The notes under the pieces were generated by a model, which did no database searches, was not told where the DNA came from, and worked only from the letters and a program-made list of their open reading frames with translations. From NCBI GenBank assembly GCA_963169105.1, contig OY720635.1, positions 157,433,645-157,497,644 of the forward strand: a stretch of DNA of 64,000 nucleotides, given 5' to 3'. The position numbers were made by a program, and so were the translations under genes. Origin of the DNA: Ceriagrion tenellum (Eukaryota > Arthropoda > Insecta > Odonata > Coenagrionidae). Of the stretch, positions 36,601 to 43,720 are shown piece by piece (the first letter of the stretch is position 1; each line of letters starts with the position of its first letter).

Positions 36601-39600
36601 CTTCGTCATGTGTAAGGGGAGTTCACTTACGTGTTTATTTAAACTCGCGTGCTGCACAGCTACACGCGTTAATGGAATCTAAAGATGATAACTACTTGAA
36701 TTGACTATATTCTCAAAGAGAAAAATCGATTGCCTGGACTAACATTCGATTTTTGTGTAAAAGAATAAATGTTTTATCGTAGCTGCTATCATAAATGTTT
36801 CCTCCGCCGTGTTTGGAACATTCGGACTATGCATCTTTGAATTTTAACGTGATATTTTTCCCACAAATAGCCTCTTAGAAACATTATTTATTTCCAAGTT
36901 GGATTTAAATAACTCTATGCCCAATTATTATTCTGTTAGAATGCTTTTTTTTACCAACTTCCATCCACTCAACCGTAGAATTCAGCAATCACTCAATTTT
37001 TGTTTCCCGTTAGAAATTACTTGGGATTAAATATGCTGCTTGCCGGACAGAGACATCTTTTCGCCACACAATGTTAACACTTGGTCCACCTTCGTCTCAT
37101 CGGCATATGTTACACTGCAACCTTCTACTTCATAATTAAAAAAAAAAACTTATAGTCAAGCAGGAGGAACTCTATCAAAATGATGTCCCAGGGCAGCTTT
37201 CAAATATCAACTCCTTATCACAGTCGTTGGGTCGGGCATGTTGTTTACATCTCATTTGGAAAACGGAGCATTGGCCACTGGGTTTCACATCGCACGTTAT
37301 CTGCCATGGCCTTTCTAGGAAGATGTGATTATAGCAGGGTAAATACTTTTGTAAATTTTCCCTGCTCCCAAATTTGCTGATTCTTTGCATTTTATTCACC
37401 TTACAGAACTCACAACGACACCGGAAGAACTTCATTCTTCTATGGACATCCTCCCTAAATTTAATGATGCTGTCTAGATGATTATGAGTAAACTGAAATT
37501 GCTGCTGCCATTGGAGTATATGGCGGTTAGCTTTGAATATCGGTAACATTCCTTTCATAATCTTTATAAAAAGGGTATGGCAAAGGAAACAAAGTACTTT
37601 GGCTTCATATCGAAACAGAACATTCATATTCAAAGTAATTATTAACAGGATATATTTCCCAATGTAAATGGTTGGCTAGACATACCTCAATAATTACTGG
37701 TTTTTTTAAACAAGTCATATCGATTCAATCGTCATGCCTTTCCGATAACGTGTGATTTATTGTTGCTAAACTTTGTTTGTAATGATATTACGATGTCTCC
37801 ATGTTATTGCTCACGAAAATCTTTGAAATCAACCAAACACATAGCCTTGACACTAAAATCCCTACGGTTAAAAATAACTCTATGTCACTTATTTGACCAT
37901 GAAGTGCCGTAAATAATATCTTCAGTTCACTCAATTAGTAAGTTCAGCCTCCACTCCATTACCCAAAATCAATTGTGTTGAGGCAACATCCTGTCGGCCC
38001 TATGTATACATTTCTGGGAGAGCAATGAACATTCTGCACAAAAGAAAACCCTTCCCAAAACCCTGGATTGTGGAAAGGATCCACTCTTCTAAAAGTGACC
38101 TAAACCGGGCTGCGGTTTCTTTCTCAGCTGGGAGTGGGCATGATAGTGAAGTGTTGTTTTAGACCTGTTTTTAATCATTTGGGTTGTTTTGGACTTCTGT
38201 TTCCTTATTAGTGAAGGAGAAAGGGCGCAGATCTGCTAAGTTAGACAATGTCAATGGATCCATATTGCTATTAAGCACCAACAAAAGTGCTCTGAACATG
38301 GATGACATTGATCAGGGTGACATCTCTGACAGGATCACAGTAGAAAGGTGGAAAAAGCTTTCCGCTGAGGGTTCCTACAAGTTGACCATTGGCGTAATCC
38401 TTATTGAGTCCAATTTTTCAAACGAATAAATCTCTCACGGTTCGTTTATGCAGTGCTGCTTGAGTTTTTGGGAATACTATTATAAAAATTACTCGGCCTC
38501 GACGTTTCACATTCTCTGCTGGGAACCTCAGTAGACTGCTAATCCTGCCCTTAGTTACCTTTCCATTGATGCAGGAAACCCCAAAGAAAAAGCTGGAAAT
38601 TTTGTATTCTATTTTTTTAAGTATATCTCTATAAAAGTCATCTAATTAGGACTTTACCGTGACTCATAATATGTCAACACTACATTTGAAGTGTCATGTT
38701 TCCCTCACAAAATGGTAAGGACGCGACAAAGGCTCTATGCAATCCATTTGGTAATGATGAACGTAGAAGATTATTACAGGGTGTATAGCATATTTCCCCA
38801 TCTCTGCTTATCTAAGAATTCCACTTCGGTACGCCAGAGGCAATTCTGAGAACCCCTAACCTCGGTCTCCCAAAGGAACCCTTGCCTTCATGAACCTTGG
38901 GTGAAAGAGCCCGACCGACCCCTAGACCGCTCCTTCTCCCCGACTCCAATCTGAAAACAATGTCGCTGCCTCCTTCCCTTGCAATTCTTATGCAGGCCTC
39001 ACAAGGAAGACGAGCTAAGGTGGCGAAGAGGCTTTCTTTCGTTTTGGTGTGTTTACAGTTCACTCGGTTAAGTTGGTGAATGTGCGATTACAACCAGTGC
39101 GGGCTTTCCACCACTGGTGGTCGTGGATGTTCATTTTATGTTTAATCATCAGAGGGTACCCGTAGAAATTCAGCGAGAGGGAATCAAATGTTGAATATGA
39201 CGTGGAGGATACTACCAATATCCTCTCAATTCCCTGCTCAAAGCGTATAAGCAGGTGTGAAACAATTCAGGGGACTCAGCAAGACAAGTTAAATTGCTGA
39301 TTAGAACTTGAATGATAAATAAATTAATGTGAATTCATAATTTTATCTATTTTAAGCTACTTTATCCCAGTTTACAAAAACTTTGTCCAGTACAACAAAG
39401 AAATACTGTCAAATGATTTCCTTGAGGGCCACACTGAGTGGTTAACATTTTTTTATCCTCTCAAACATCAACGATTTGTCGTACAGAATATTAAACTCAA
39501 ATCAAAACTCTTTAAGTGTAACATAATGATTATATATCTAATTCAGCTCAATTCAAACCCTCCGAGCCATGTCAATCTGTGATTGATGCCTATATAATGG

Positions 39601-42600
39601 AACCTCTATCGTTTGTTAAACAATGACTTGTTGCTATCAGAAATGTAAGCGTAAAAAATTATTTCTACGTTCGATTTGACCCGATCCAACCTTATCGCGA
39701 CTGTAATTGACTTTCTGCGGCCTAATACAAAGATGACCCATCAATTTCAGCGAAGGTTTCAATGAAGACAATGGATAGTTGAGTTCTGTCTTTCACTCCT
39801 TTATCCTCCGAAAACAAGGACGATTTTGCAACTTTGTCTTCCGACCAACCTTTCTCTCCATGCCTCCCCATCCCGACACCGACAGGATAGGACCGTAGGA
39901 CCGACACAATAGACCCAACCCACCCTCACCCCACCCCAGAAATAATCCCTTACAGGTCAAAATTTTTCGCCGAGGGGTGTTCCCTCTCGTCAAGTTCGTT
40001 CGGAAGGTTTCTCTTCCTTCCCAAGCGTTTATTGCTTTCCCGTGCAAGCGTGCGTGTTTCCCGGGCGTGTTTCGGCGTTGTCACATAGATGTCAACCCGG
40101 GGCTTAGAAATTTTTCGGCTCTGAGGTGGGTAGTTTTTTTTGGACAGGAGTATACATTGAAATGTTCAAGGTGAAAATGAAGTTTAACCCATTAGTCTCT
40201 TAATTTTCCTGAAAATTTCCGGCCCTAAGTTCCTATTTAATTTTCTCCAAATTTTCGTCTCACTTTCATATTTTGTCGCTGGCTGTAGAGCACCTATCAG
40301 AATGAAATGTTTTCAGTGGGTAAATTATTTCATATTTAATAGATTTAAAATAGTTTAATTGTTCACATCTCACTAGTTAAACGTTAGTTATAAACAAATT
40401 AAGGAATAAGTATGTTTTTGACTTGACTGGTGTTTTGGCGGCTCTTTACCTTAAAGTAAAGGGAGACAGCTCGACGATTAGCCAGCTCTTTACCTGAATG
40501 GTTTAACAAGAAAAAACTGGTAGAGAAACTTTTAAATTACTATTCTCTGTTTTCCTCATTTGTCTCTGATGCAATAGTTCATCAATGCCCTGATGTCCAA
40601 GTTGTCTCATTGATTCCATTTCTAAAATGTGCATGATTGGTCAACAGCAATTCGAAGACCCAACTTCTACTTTGTCAAGCAAAATGATTATGAGAGAATG
40701 AATTTCAATGCTTTTGGTGAAAATCTTTGTTGTGCTGCCAGCATTAAAAAAAGTTTGTTGGGAATATGTAAGAGGGATTAGGATAGAATGATCCACCACT
40801 GTTGAGTAGTAACAAGTTTTCTTTTGAGAAAATAATGTTAGTTTAGCAACTTCCATGTTGAGCAAACATTAACATGTTGGACTAGAGATTGAACTTAAAT
40901 AAATGTGTTTTCTGTGCTGTATTGTAATTAATTTCTTTTTATTCCATGGTTGATTGAAGAAATTTTTCAATTTAACTCTTAATACAGATACTGAAATCTA
41001 AATTTGGTCGTAAAAATCAATGAATGCCAATTGAAAATTATAATAGCACTGTAAGCATGATAATTCTTGTTCACCTTGCCTGCTTAACTCTGTTTGTGTT
41101 CTTTGCATTGCATTCCAATGGTTTAGGGTTGATGTAAAATAAAGAGGGCTCAATATTGTATTTATGTGTATGTATCAAAGCAGAAAGCCTTGCTGTTATC
41201 TTGTTGCAGGAGCATACGGGAAGAGTGTTCCGGCTTCAGTTTGATGAATTCCAAATAGTAAGCAGTTCTCATGATGACACGATCCTCATCTGGGACTTCC
41301 TTGACTGCACGCCTCCAGAAGGCACTCCACCACCACAAGGGGGGCCAGGGGGTGGTGGGGGTGGAGGTGGCCAACCCCCTGGGGGAGGCCCACCATCGCT
41401 TCCATATCACGGGGGCGGGTCTTCAGCTGGGGGAATGGGACACAGAACCCGCATGCTTGGCAGCCTCATGGAACCTTCGAATAATAGCCTGTTCCATGAT
41501 GGGCTGCAGCCACAGCAGCAAGCGTCCACACCACAGCAGCAGCAACAGCAACAGATGCAGCAGCCGCAGCAACCCCAACCCCAACAACAGCAAGACTCAC
41601 CACAGGCACAACCACCTGTGAATCGACAGCAAAACCGTTCCCCATCGCGTAAGCATTTTTTTTCCTTTTACCATTTGCATGTGTATAAAGAAAAGAAAGA
41701 ACCCTAGCTTATTGATATGAAATAAGATATATGTATGTTCTGTAACCTCACGCCTGTGCCTTCGCCATCATTATCATTTCGGGTTGGTTTGATGCAGTTT
41801 TCCTCGGAATGCTGGTACCTGCTAAGCTCTTGACCACTACATATTTATTTGGTTCATCATCAGTCAGTATTGGCTCTATATATATCATCCAAGGTCTTAC
41901 TCTGCTGTTCCTCTCACATGCTCTTCCTTCAAAGATTGTCTTCCATTAAAATTCATGTTTTTAAATGACCTGATTAGGTAGTCCCTCCTTTTCTTTTGAT
42001 TTTTCTTCTACTTTTCTCAGTCTGTATGTCTTTGTTACTAGATTGAATGATCTACATAACATTATAGCCCTTGTGTCACACGAAATACCAAAGTATCCCA
42101 ATATTTTATACCGCATTTATTGCCCATATCTCACTGCCATTGTGAAGGATACTCTTGGTGTATGTCCTGATGAAGTGCTTCCTTGCTCCTTGGTTTTTCT
42201 TCTAATATATTGTCTTTTTTTCCTCTGCTGTCCCAGTAGTTGTGTCCTTTTTTGTTCTTCCCTGACTGGTTGTCTTATCTCCCAATTATTCTGCTACTTG
42301 TAGCTTATGATGCCCTCATTTATAACTGTCTCCCTCATATATATTTTTTCTCTGTTTATCATTTGGACACAATTCATCATAGACATTTCTAAGTTATGAA
42401 GAGTCTTATTAAGATCTTCTGTTTCTGCTGCCACAGGTGTGCCCTTGGCAAAACATATCATGCAGCCTCTTTCCAGGTGGCTATGTTTGCCTAATCCATT
42501 TTTTTTTACTTTTTGTACCTCACTCATGATATAGAAGTTAATATCAAGGGAATAAGCTTGCATCCTTATTGCTTTATTGTTTATTTTTCGTGGATGATGA

Positions 42601-43720
42601 CGTTTCATTCTTTGGTCCACTATTCTGCATCAGAACATTGAGCATTTTATTGGCCAATCCAAATTCCGAGAGATTTGTACAGACTTGAACAAAGAATTTG
42701 CCTTACTTCATCCTTATTTGGATAACGACCACCTTTAACATTTCTACCCTGAATTCCATAATTGCTGGGGTCCGTAATTTCAGCCGAGGAGAGTCACTAT
42801 TTAACGTGGTCGTTATTTAACGTCCAGAGTTCCGTAGTAACCCCCCCTGGAAACAAAGCCTGGGGAATAATTGATTTTTATTAATATCATGTTTAAGTGT
42901 GGATTTTGCATGTGGTGTGTGGAGTGTGTTATCCAAATACAAGGTATACCAAGTTGAATTTCCTAAAAAGATAAGGCACTTTGAACAGAGCAAGATCAGG
43001 TATTCATGAGTTGAAAGCATCAAATGGGTAGATAGACTGCTTCAAAATTCAATGCAATGTTGTCTAAAATAGCATATGTCTTGAATCTGAAAGTGTGAAT
43101 CCTGAAACACTGTCTCACTGGAAGTGCCCAACTTTACATAATCATGTTGATGGCCCTTGCTCATAAAGACAATTTTACTGTGGGCAAGAGAGGCCTTTCT
43201 TTATGATACTCTGCCACACAAGAGCTAAGACTTCAAAGGGGATCCTTTGGGGAAAAAATGCAACAAAACTTACCTCACTGTTTTTTTTGTTGCCAATGCA
43301 GGTGGCGGAGAGAGACTGAGACCATTTGTTTTTATGAAAGTCTTGAAATACACATTTTTTATCAACCAGTAGGACCTTATTTGTTCCAACCAATGCAGCC
43401 AACGCTAAGGCATGGATGACTTCTAGTATTTTTGAAAGTTGAATGCTTGCCCTTGATGCAAATACTCAGGACCCAAACAAAAAACCTTTTGTTAATGGAT
43501 CATTTCCTTGCGCACCGTGTCAACTTGAAATAACAAAAAAAGTAAATTATTATTTTTTCTGCCAATGTGATTTACCATATTTTCCTTTATCCCCTTCAAA
43601 AGTGTAAAAGAGAGTGTCACTGTAACTAAAAAGAGGCTGAATAGAACTGTGAAGATGTACTCTTTTTTTTTGTAGCCCTGTTAACAATTCATATTTTTTT
43701 CTTTTCTAGCCTTTGAGTGA
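6405..43720 (+). CDS. slmb: slimb / beta-TrCP (F-box and WD40 SCF ubiquitin-ligase receptor), ten-exon gene, 5' end not found
   Basis: The joined exons encode about 601 residues in order: D-type dimerisation region, F-box, linker, seven WD40 blades, then a low-complexity tail. In the family (fly Slimb, human BTRC/FBXW11) the F-box binds Skp1 and the propeller binds DSG-type phosphodegrons. This targets beta-catenin/Armadillo, Cubitus interruptus and similar proteins for SCF ubiquitination in cytoplasm and nucleus. The degron-pocket motifs are retained (GLRDN, HKRGI, VRCIR, GAYDG, RVFRLQF). Exons are 6405-6663, 13506-13692, 14727-14820, 16780-16950, 17542-17733, 19362-19624, 32046-32156, 34588-34666, 41210-41648 and 43710-43720, and every junction keeps frame with GT/AG. 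The start codon is upstream. The C-terminal tail adds about 110 residues rich in Gly, Pro and Gln, absent from vertebrate proteins. The gene exceeds 37 kb because transposons fill its introns. Confidence 0.95.
6672..6690 (+). repeat. Poly-C tract beside a splice donor
   Basis: Nineteen consecutive C bases begin eight bases after the exon A donor, followed by a TCTTCCCCC-rich stretch. Confidence 0.95.
7545..7601 (+). mobile_element. 3' end of a Tigger/pogo-like element
   Basis: GATAATTGGTGCTCTACTG at 7583-7601 matches the 3' terminus of the complete element at 26536-26554 at 17 of 19 bases. It is followed by TA (7602-7603), the target duplicated by mariner-type elements. Internal CGGATAATC/CCGATCA motifs upstream resemble the same family. 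I found no matching 5' end, so this is a truncated copy. Confidence 0.6.
7789..9342 (+). mobile_element. piggyBac-type element with TTAA duplications, defective
   Basis: TTAA (7785-7788) precedes CACTTTGAGGGT (7789-7800). The exact inverse ACCCTCAAAGTG ends at 9342 and is followed by TTAA (9343-9346). TTAA target duplication with a CACTTTGAG-type terminus is diagnostic of piggyBac. Length is 1554 bp, shorter than an autonomous copy. The 3' part encodes the transposase C-terminal cysteine-rich domain (about 8815-8986): Cys residues, YCKECNVSLCYGE, then a TGA stop where a Cys is expected, then FHIYHSKKC and a stop. A one-base frameshift precedes it near the first Cys pair. The catalytic DDD region is not recognisable, so the central coding part was lost or scrambled. 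A 23-bp tandem repeat lies inside. Confidence 0.85.
8157..8299 (+). repeat. 23-bp tandem repeat inside the piggyBac relic
   Basis: About six copies of a unit close to TCTGTTATCTGATATCTTGAATC run head to tail, with small deletions and GGCC/CATGGCC variants in the first, second and fifth units. Confidence 0.85.
10701..10910 (+). repeat. Three tandem copies of a 70-bp unit
   Basis: Units at 10701-10770, 10771-10840 and 10841-10910 start AGGAGTACGTCAGTCTGAAA and end near CAGTATCTCTATCATTA. They differ at only a few bases (ATATAC versus ACATAC; GGCACAG versus GGCATAG). The array is recent and sits within slimb intron A. Confidence 0.95.
11400..12345 (+). repeat. Diverged direct duplication, period about 490 bp
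   Basis: Copy 1 (about 11410-11850) and copy 2 (about 11895-12345) share the same ordered landmarks: CTAAACCC.CAACAT, AATTGTGACA-type, GACATTTAACA.AGTTT, AAAATTGATA.GGAT.AGC, TCGTGG/ACGTGGT, TTTTACGGGC, CAT(A)CCGAAA.A.TAC, CATTAAAGTTGAACTT. The protein frames are closed. Identity is moderate, so the duplication is old or both are old copies of an unknown repeat. Confidence 0.7.
13506..13692 (+). CDS. slmb: slimb exon B: F-box
   Basis: The exon starts after TCTGCAG and ends before GTAAGT at 13693. Joined to exon A it reads LPKKGLDHVAESILSYLDAD, then CAAELVCKEWYRVISEGMLW, then LIERKVRTDSLWRGLAERRG. This is the F-box helix bundle that docks Skp1, followed by the conserved connector. Phases are 1 in and 2 out. 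Confidence 0.97.
13693..14726 (+). other. slimb intron B
   Basis: Donor GTAAGT, acceptor TTTGCAG. It contains the hairpin element near 14185-14365. Nothing else is recognised. Confidence 0.85.
14185..14365. mobile_element. Fold-back (hairpin) MITE-like element
   Basis: A perfect 29-bp inverted repeat (14207-14235 and 14318-14346, arm ATGAATAACTTAGTTTTCTA and on) continues inward with imperfect pairing through TTTCATTGCTGCACGACATC against the inverse of GATGTCATAAG/GTGCGATGAAACC. Almost the whole segment can fold into one hairpin. It has no coding capacity and I could not define a clear target duplication. Confidence 0.7.
14727..14820 (+). CDS. slmb: slimb exon C: linker between F-box and propeller
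   Basis: Bounded by TTTGCAG and GTGAGT. It completes the Trp of ERRGW and reads IQYLFKPKPGDSHPNHTFYR, then TLFPKIILDID. This matches the family linker (QYLF..KP, FYR.L.PKII.DI). Phase 2 in, phase 0 out. Confidence 0.95.
14821..16779 (+). other. slimb intron C
   Basis: A 2-kb AT-rich intron (GTGAGT ... TTCCACAG) with no repeat or coding signature that I recognise. Confidence 0.8.
16780..16950 (+). CDS. slmb: slimb exon D: WD repeat 1
   Basis: The exon reads SIENNWRMGRHNLQRINCRS, then KGVYCLQYDDQKIVSGLRDN and TIKIWNRSTLQCVK. This is the start of the beta-propeller, with the GLRDN arginine that contacts the degron phosphate in the family. Phase 0 at both ends; the donor is GTTTGT. Confidence 0.97.
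16951..17541 (+). other. slimb intron D
   Basis: A short AT-rich intron ending TTCTGTCAG. Nothing else seen. Confidence 0.85.
17542..17733 (+). CDS. slmb: slimb exon E: WD repeats 2 and 3
   Basis: Reads VLTGHTGSVLCLQYDDKVII, SGSSDSTVRVWDVASGEMVN, then HHCEAVLHLRFNNGLMVTCS K. This is near-identical to the family across GHTGSVLCLQYD and LHLRFNNG. Phase 0 at both ends; the donor is GTAGAT. Confidence 0.97.
17734..19361 (+). other. slimb intron E
   Basis: A 1.6-kb intron. A GGGGGGTTGTACTATACATG/GTCGACTTATATAC segment near 18911-18945 looks like a DNA-transposon terminus, but I found no partner. A short hairpin lies at about 18823-18842. Nothing else recognised. Confidence 0.6.
19362..19624 (+). 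CDS. slmb: slimb exon F: WD repeats 3 to 5
   Basis: Starts after GTCCTCAG and reads DRSIAVWDMTSPAEITLRRV, GHRAAVNVVDFDERYIVSAS, DRTIKVWNTSNCEFVRTLSG, then [20 protein letters not shown] DNTIR. It carries the HKRG residues of the degron pocket. It ends in phase 2 before GTGGGT. Confidence 0.97.
22085..22350 (-). mobile_element. RTE-like non-LTR retrotransposon C-terminal fragment
   Basis: The minus strand reads RGRGRPRKVVVEEILKRKN, then PIAVCKDRSVWRKLLKQN and a stop, with frame changes. This resembles the last residues of RTE-type RTs (RGRPRK.W.D......A.DRS.WR.L). The AT-rich 3' flank lies at 22085-22150. Confidence 0.6.
22482..22890 (-). mobile_element. Tigger/pogo transposase fragment (CENP-B-type DNA-binding domain)
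   Basis: The minus strand open frame includes a segment like ACWMTKCKACFNITAFKSCG EEGAIDSDAVTKW. This matches the second helix-turn-helix of Tigger/CENP-B proteins (GWL..FK.RHNI..K...GE...VD...V..W). The first half (HGAKSADIEDEVCAVFADVV) is repeated at 28590-28740. The DDE domain is absent. Confidence 0.6.
23276..23450 (+). mobile_element. CR1/L2-type non-LTR RT tail, copy 1
   Basis: Reads QRKAARFV, a stop, NCYK, then LQGLRWEPLDTRRLHARLRL LEKFRTG. This is the LGWEPL..RR.RARL..L..I tail of CR1/L2/Jockey-type RTs. The segment 23349-23420 recurs almost identically at 28777-28847. Confidence 0.7.
24260..25200 (-). pseudogene. hAT transposase relic (CGGBP1-like type), C-terminal part
   Basis: The minus strand carries LPKADTLRSKYMTQLGKQR, ITDKPLTVLCDKTTDKKGK (the hAT D.TTD motif), then after a frame change IVTDSAPCINKCVVSLSFLF and HIQCWAHKLNIIV (the TDSA...CWAHKLN signature). 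Stops and frameshifts interrupt it. It lies in order with the N-terminal part at 26570-27030, from which it is separated by the Tigger insertion 25241-26554. Confidence 0.7.
25241..26554 (+). mobile_element. Tigger/pogo element with TA duplications and TIRs, defective
   Basis: CAGTAGAGCACCGATTATCC at 25241 and its inverse (GATAATCGGCGCTCTACTG ending at 26554) form the termini, each flanked by TA. At 25661-25891 the + strand encodes a CENP-B/psq-type helix-turn-helix: GKRKCVVLDISEKLRIIERA, SKGESLANLAVVFGIGITTV RDIFKK. The frame then breaks and no DDE domain follows, so at 1314 bp the copy is an internally deleted, non-autonomous derivative. It is inserted in a hAT relic. Confidence 0.88.
26570..27030 (-). 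pseudogene. hAT transposase relic (CGGBP1-like type), N-terminal part
   Basis: The minus strand reads FYIFNREKGVVMFRFCNCIL DWIRKDTCKKHEYSDSH, a CGGBP1/BED-like zinc finger (C..C...W.RKDT..KH..S..H). In another frame it reads NDLTQAFGKANIPLEKVDNN SVRKFLNKYC, matching the DLC.AF..ADIP..K..N...R.FL.KY region of CGGBP1-type hAT proteins. The next conserved piece lies on the far side of the Tigger insertion. Confidence 0.7.
27326..28437. mobile_element. Harbinger-like non-autonomous element with TAA duplication
   Basis: The termini AGGCCTGGTTACACGATACA and on (27326) and the inverse ending CCAGGCCT (28437) match over about 31 bp with one mismatch. TAA flanks both ends (27323-27325, 28438-28440). 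A 3-bp TWA duplication suggests PIF/Harbinger. Subterminal sequence is built from CATGAACG/GTACATGAA motifs and contains a 25-bp perfect hairpin (27436-27460 / 27463-27487). The middle holds four GGGGTAGTCCA repeats. A 169-residue minus-strand open frame (27673-28182) covers those repeats and is not recognised. Confidence 0.75.
28590..28740 (-). mobile_element. Tigger N-terminal fragment, second copy
   Basis: Clearly homologous to 22620-22746 (shared AAATTGTTTC.GCTTTCTGCT GTAAAATAG and TTTAGCACCATGCAGGGTCTTC landmarks). Too short and disrupted to encode anything. Confidence 0.6.
28777..28990 (+). mobile_element. CR1/L2-type non-LTR RT tail, copy 2
   Basis: Reads GLRWEPLDTRRLHARLRLLE, then PHYISRPDRCDNIRGIL, a stop, and RTDRYKNLFFPGTIS. 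It therefore extends to the end of the RT, where R.D...I......RT..Y..SFFP.TI is the family ending. It carries the same block as copy 1 at 23349-23420. Confidence 0.7.
29000..30808 (-). mobile_element. Tigger/pogo element with degraded DDE transposase
   Basis: Minus strand, 5' end at TACAGTAAAATC (30808; TA at 30809-30810). Domains in order: a broken N-terminal helix-turn-helix (about 30260-30000); CENP-B HTH (FNASKEWLNRFKIRHDVVYI, ICGESNSVDP); catalytic segment FNLDETGFFF with the first Asp; TLNFKGESCHGGKHSKARLA VLLGAN; VIFWDQCPAHPN with the second Asp; FFPANCTSQEQHLILGVIHA, where the third catalytic Asp (consensus QPLDLGVI) reads Ile; and a C-terminal helix SWKEVDELTIVNCF. Several frameshifts are present. 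The 3' terminal repeat was not located. Confidence 0.85.
30866..30915 (+). repeat. Solo non-LTR 3' UTR tail
   Basis: CCCCTGCCACACGTCC, GCGGTAGCTCGCGGG and GTATGTAGATG follow the same order as the 3' UTR end at about 1068-1118 (CCCCCTGCCACACACC, GGGTGGCTTGCAGGG, GTATGGCGTAGATG). It is likely a very short 5'-truncated insertion of a related element. Confidence 0.5.
31140..31560 (-). mobile_element. Non-LTR RT relic (Jockey/CR1-like)
   Basis: Minus strand frames read LQRSILRALLFLLYINDFLN (consensus QGSILGPLLFLLYINDL), LQLLEKWFNQNKL, INIDKTNYIQVL-like text, and TKFLGLIIDQSLKWEVHIN (consensus KFLGV.ID..L.W..HI). The catalytic YADD segment is deleted and stops intervene. Confidence 0.7.
32046..32156 (+). 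CDS. slmb: slimb exon G: WD repeats 5 and 6
   Basis: Starts after TTCAACAG and reads LWDIECGACMRVLEGHEELV, RCIRFDNKRIVSGAYDG. It completes an Arg codon with exon F and a Gly codon with exon H. It contains the VRCIR Arg and GAYDG Tyr of the degron pocket. The donor is GTATGT. Confidence 0.97.
32157..34587 (+). other. slimb intron G
   Basis: A segment near 32525-32580 (CACTATAGCGAGTTGCACC, TCGCTTGTTATAATGC) looks like a mariner/Tigger-type terminus without a partner. A C-rich stretch lies at 33426-33475. Nothing else recognised. Confidence 0.65.
34588..34666 (+). CDS. slmb: slimb exon H: WD repeat 6 end and connector
   Basis: Reads KIKVWDLIAALDPRAPASML then CLRTLV, the conserved linker into the last blade. 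Bounded by CTTTCAG and GTAAGT; phase 2 in, phase 0 out. Confidence 0.96.
35033..35230 (+). mobile_element. 5' part of a Tigger-like element
   Basis: TA then CAGTAGAACC begins the segment. It contains repeated ATCGTT/ATTGTT motifs, like the reiterated ATTATCCGA motifs inside the Tigger terminus at 25241. No coding frame or 3' terminus was found. Confidence 0.45.
37175..37633 (-). pseudogene. Unrecognised open frame in the long-TIR element
   Basis: It has 152 residues including a Cys-containing segment (RCRCEFCKVNKMQRISKFGS, then C residues near the C-terminus of the frame). The composition is protein-like rather than low complexity, but I cannot assign a family. It may be a remnant of the element's own protein. 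Confidence 0.3.
38184..38429 (+). pseudogene. Unrecognised open frame in the long-TIR element
   Basis: It has 81 residues with a plausible globular stretch (ALNMDDIDQGDISDRITVER, WKKLSAEGSYKLTIGVILIE). A splice-acceptor-like TTATTAG precedes GTGAAGGAG at about 38213. It does not match slimb and its family is unknown. It may be captured or transposon coding sequence. Confidence 0.3.
41210..41648 (+). CDS. slmb: slimb exon I: WD repeat 7 and low-complexity tail
   Basis: After TTGTTGCAG it reads EHTGRVFRLQFDEFQIVSSS HDDTILIWDFLDC, closing the propeller. A run of Gly/Pro (from about 41307 to 41440), RTRMLGSLMEPSNNSLF, a Gln/Pro-rich segment (about 41506-41625) and NRSPS follow. In human beta-TrCP a short tail with RSPSR follows WD7, so the G/P/Q block is an insertion upstream of a recognisable RSPS motif. 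The donor GTAAGC lies inside the Arg codon (phase 1). Confidence 0.95.
41649..43709 (+). other. slimb intron I
   Basis: It contains an RTE-like RT relic on the minus strand (41755-42620) and an 11-bp inverted repeat at 42722-42732/42806-42816. The rest is AT-rich with nothing recognised. Confidence 0.75.
41755..42620 (-). mobile_element. RTE-like non-LTR RT relic
   Basis: Minus strand: PVAAETEDLNKTLHNLEMSM, then MINREKIYMRE (consensus AETE..LN..L..LE....... G..IN..KTK.M). Further along it reads HFIRTYTKSILHNGSEIWAI (consensus YGSETW). The upstream catalytic motif reads FAKGTP where FADD is expected, and many stops follow. Confidence 0.7.

Larger units (their letters stand above)
36252..40155. 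mobile_element. 3.9-kb DNA element with long (~200 bp) terminal inverted repeats, superfamily unknown
   Basis: GTATACTCCTGTCCAAAAAA at 36252 is exactly inverted at the right end (to 40155). The inverted homology continues, with gaps, through CCACCTCAGAGCCGAAAAAT, GATGTGACAAC, CCCGGGAAAGCAATAAAC and AAAATTTTGACCT (left to about 36444, right from about 39950). The palindrome GTATAC at each edge makes the target duplication ambiguous (TA or TATA). The interior has two modest unrecognised open frames (37175-37633 minus, 38184-38429 plus) and no transposase I can name. It lies in slimb intron H, between WD repeats 6 and 7. Confidence 0.8.
34667..41209 (+). other. slimb intron H (6.5 kb)
   Basis: It holds a Tigger-like 5' terminus at 35033 (CAGTAGAACCTCGATCTATC, with further ATCGTT reiterations to about 35225) and the 3.9-kb long-TIR element 36252-40155. 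The remainder is AT-rich with nothing I recognise. Confidence 0.8.

Noticed and set aside
36229..36657. 142-residue minus-strand open frame
   Set aside because: It overlies the left terminal inverted repeat of the 3.9-kb element, has no protein-family character, and crosses the element boundary.
38184..38429. Extra slimb exon
   Set aside because: Exons H and I already join in phase with uninterrupted WD7 homology, so there is no place for it. It lies inside a transposon-like element.
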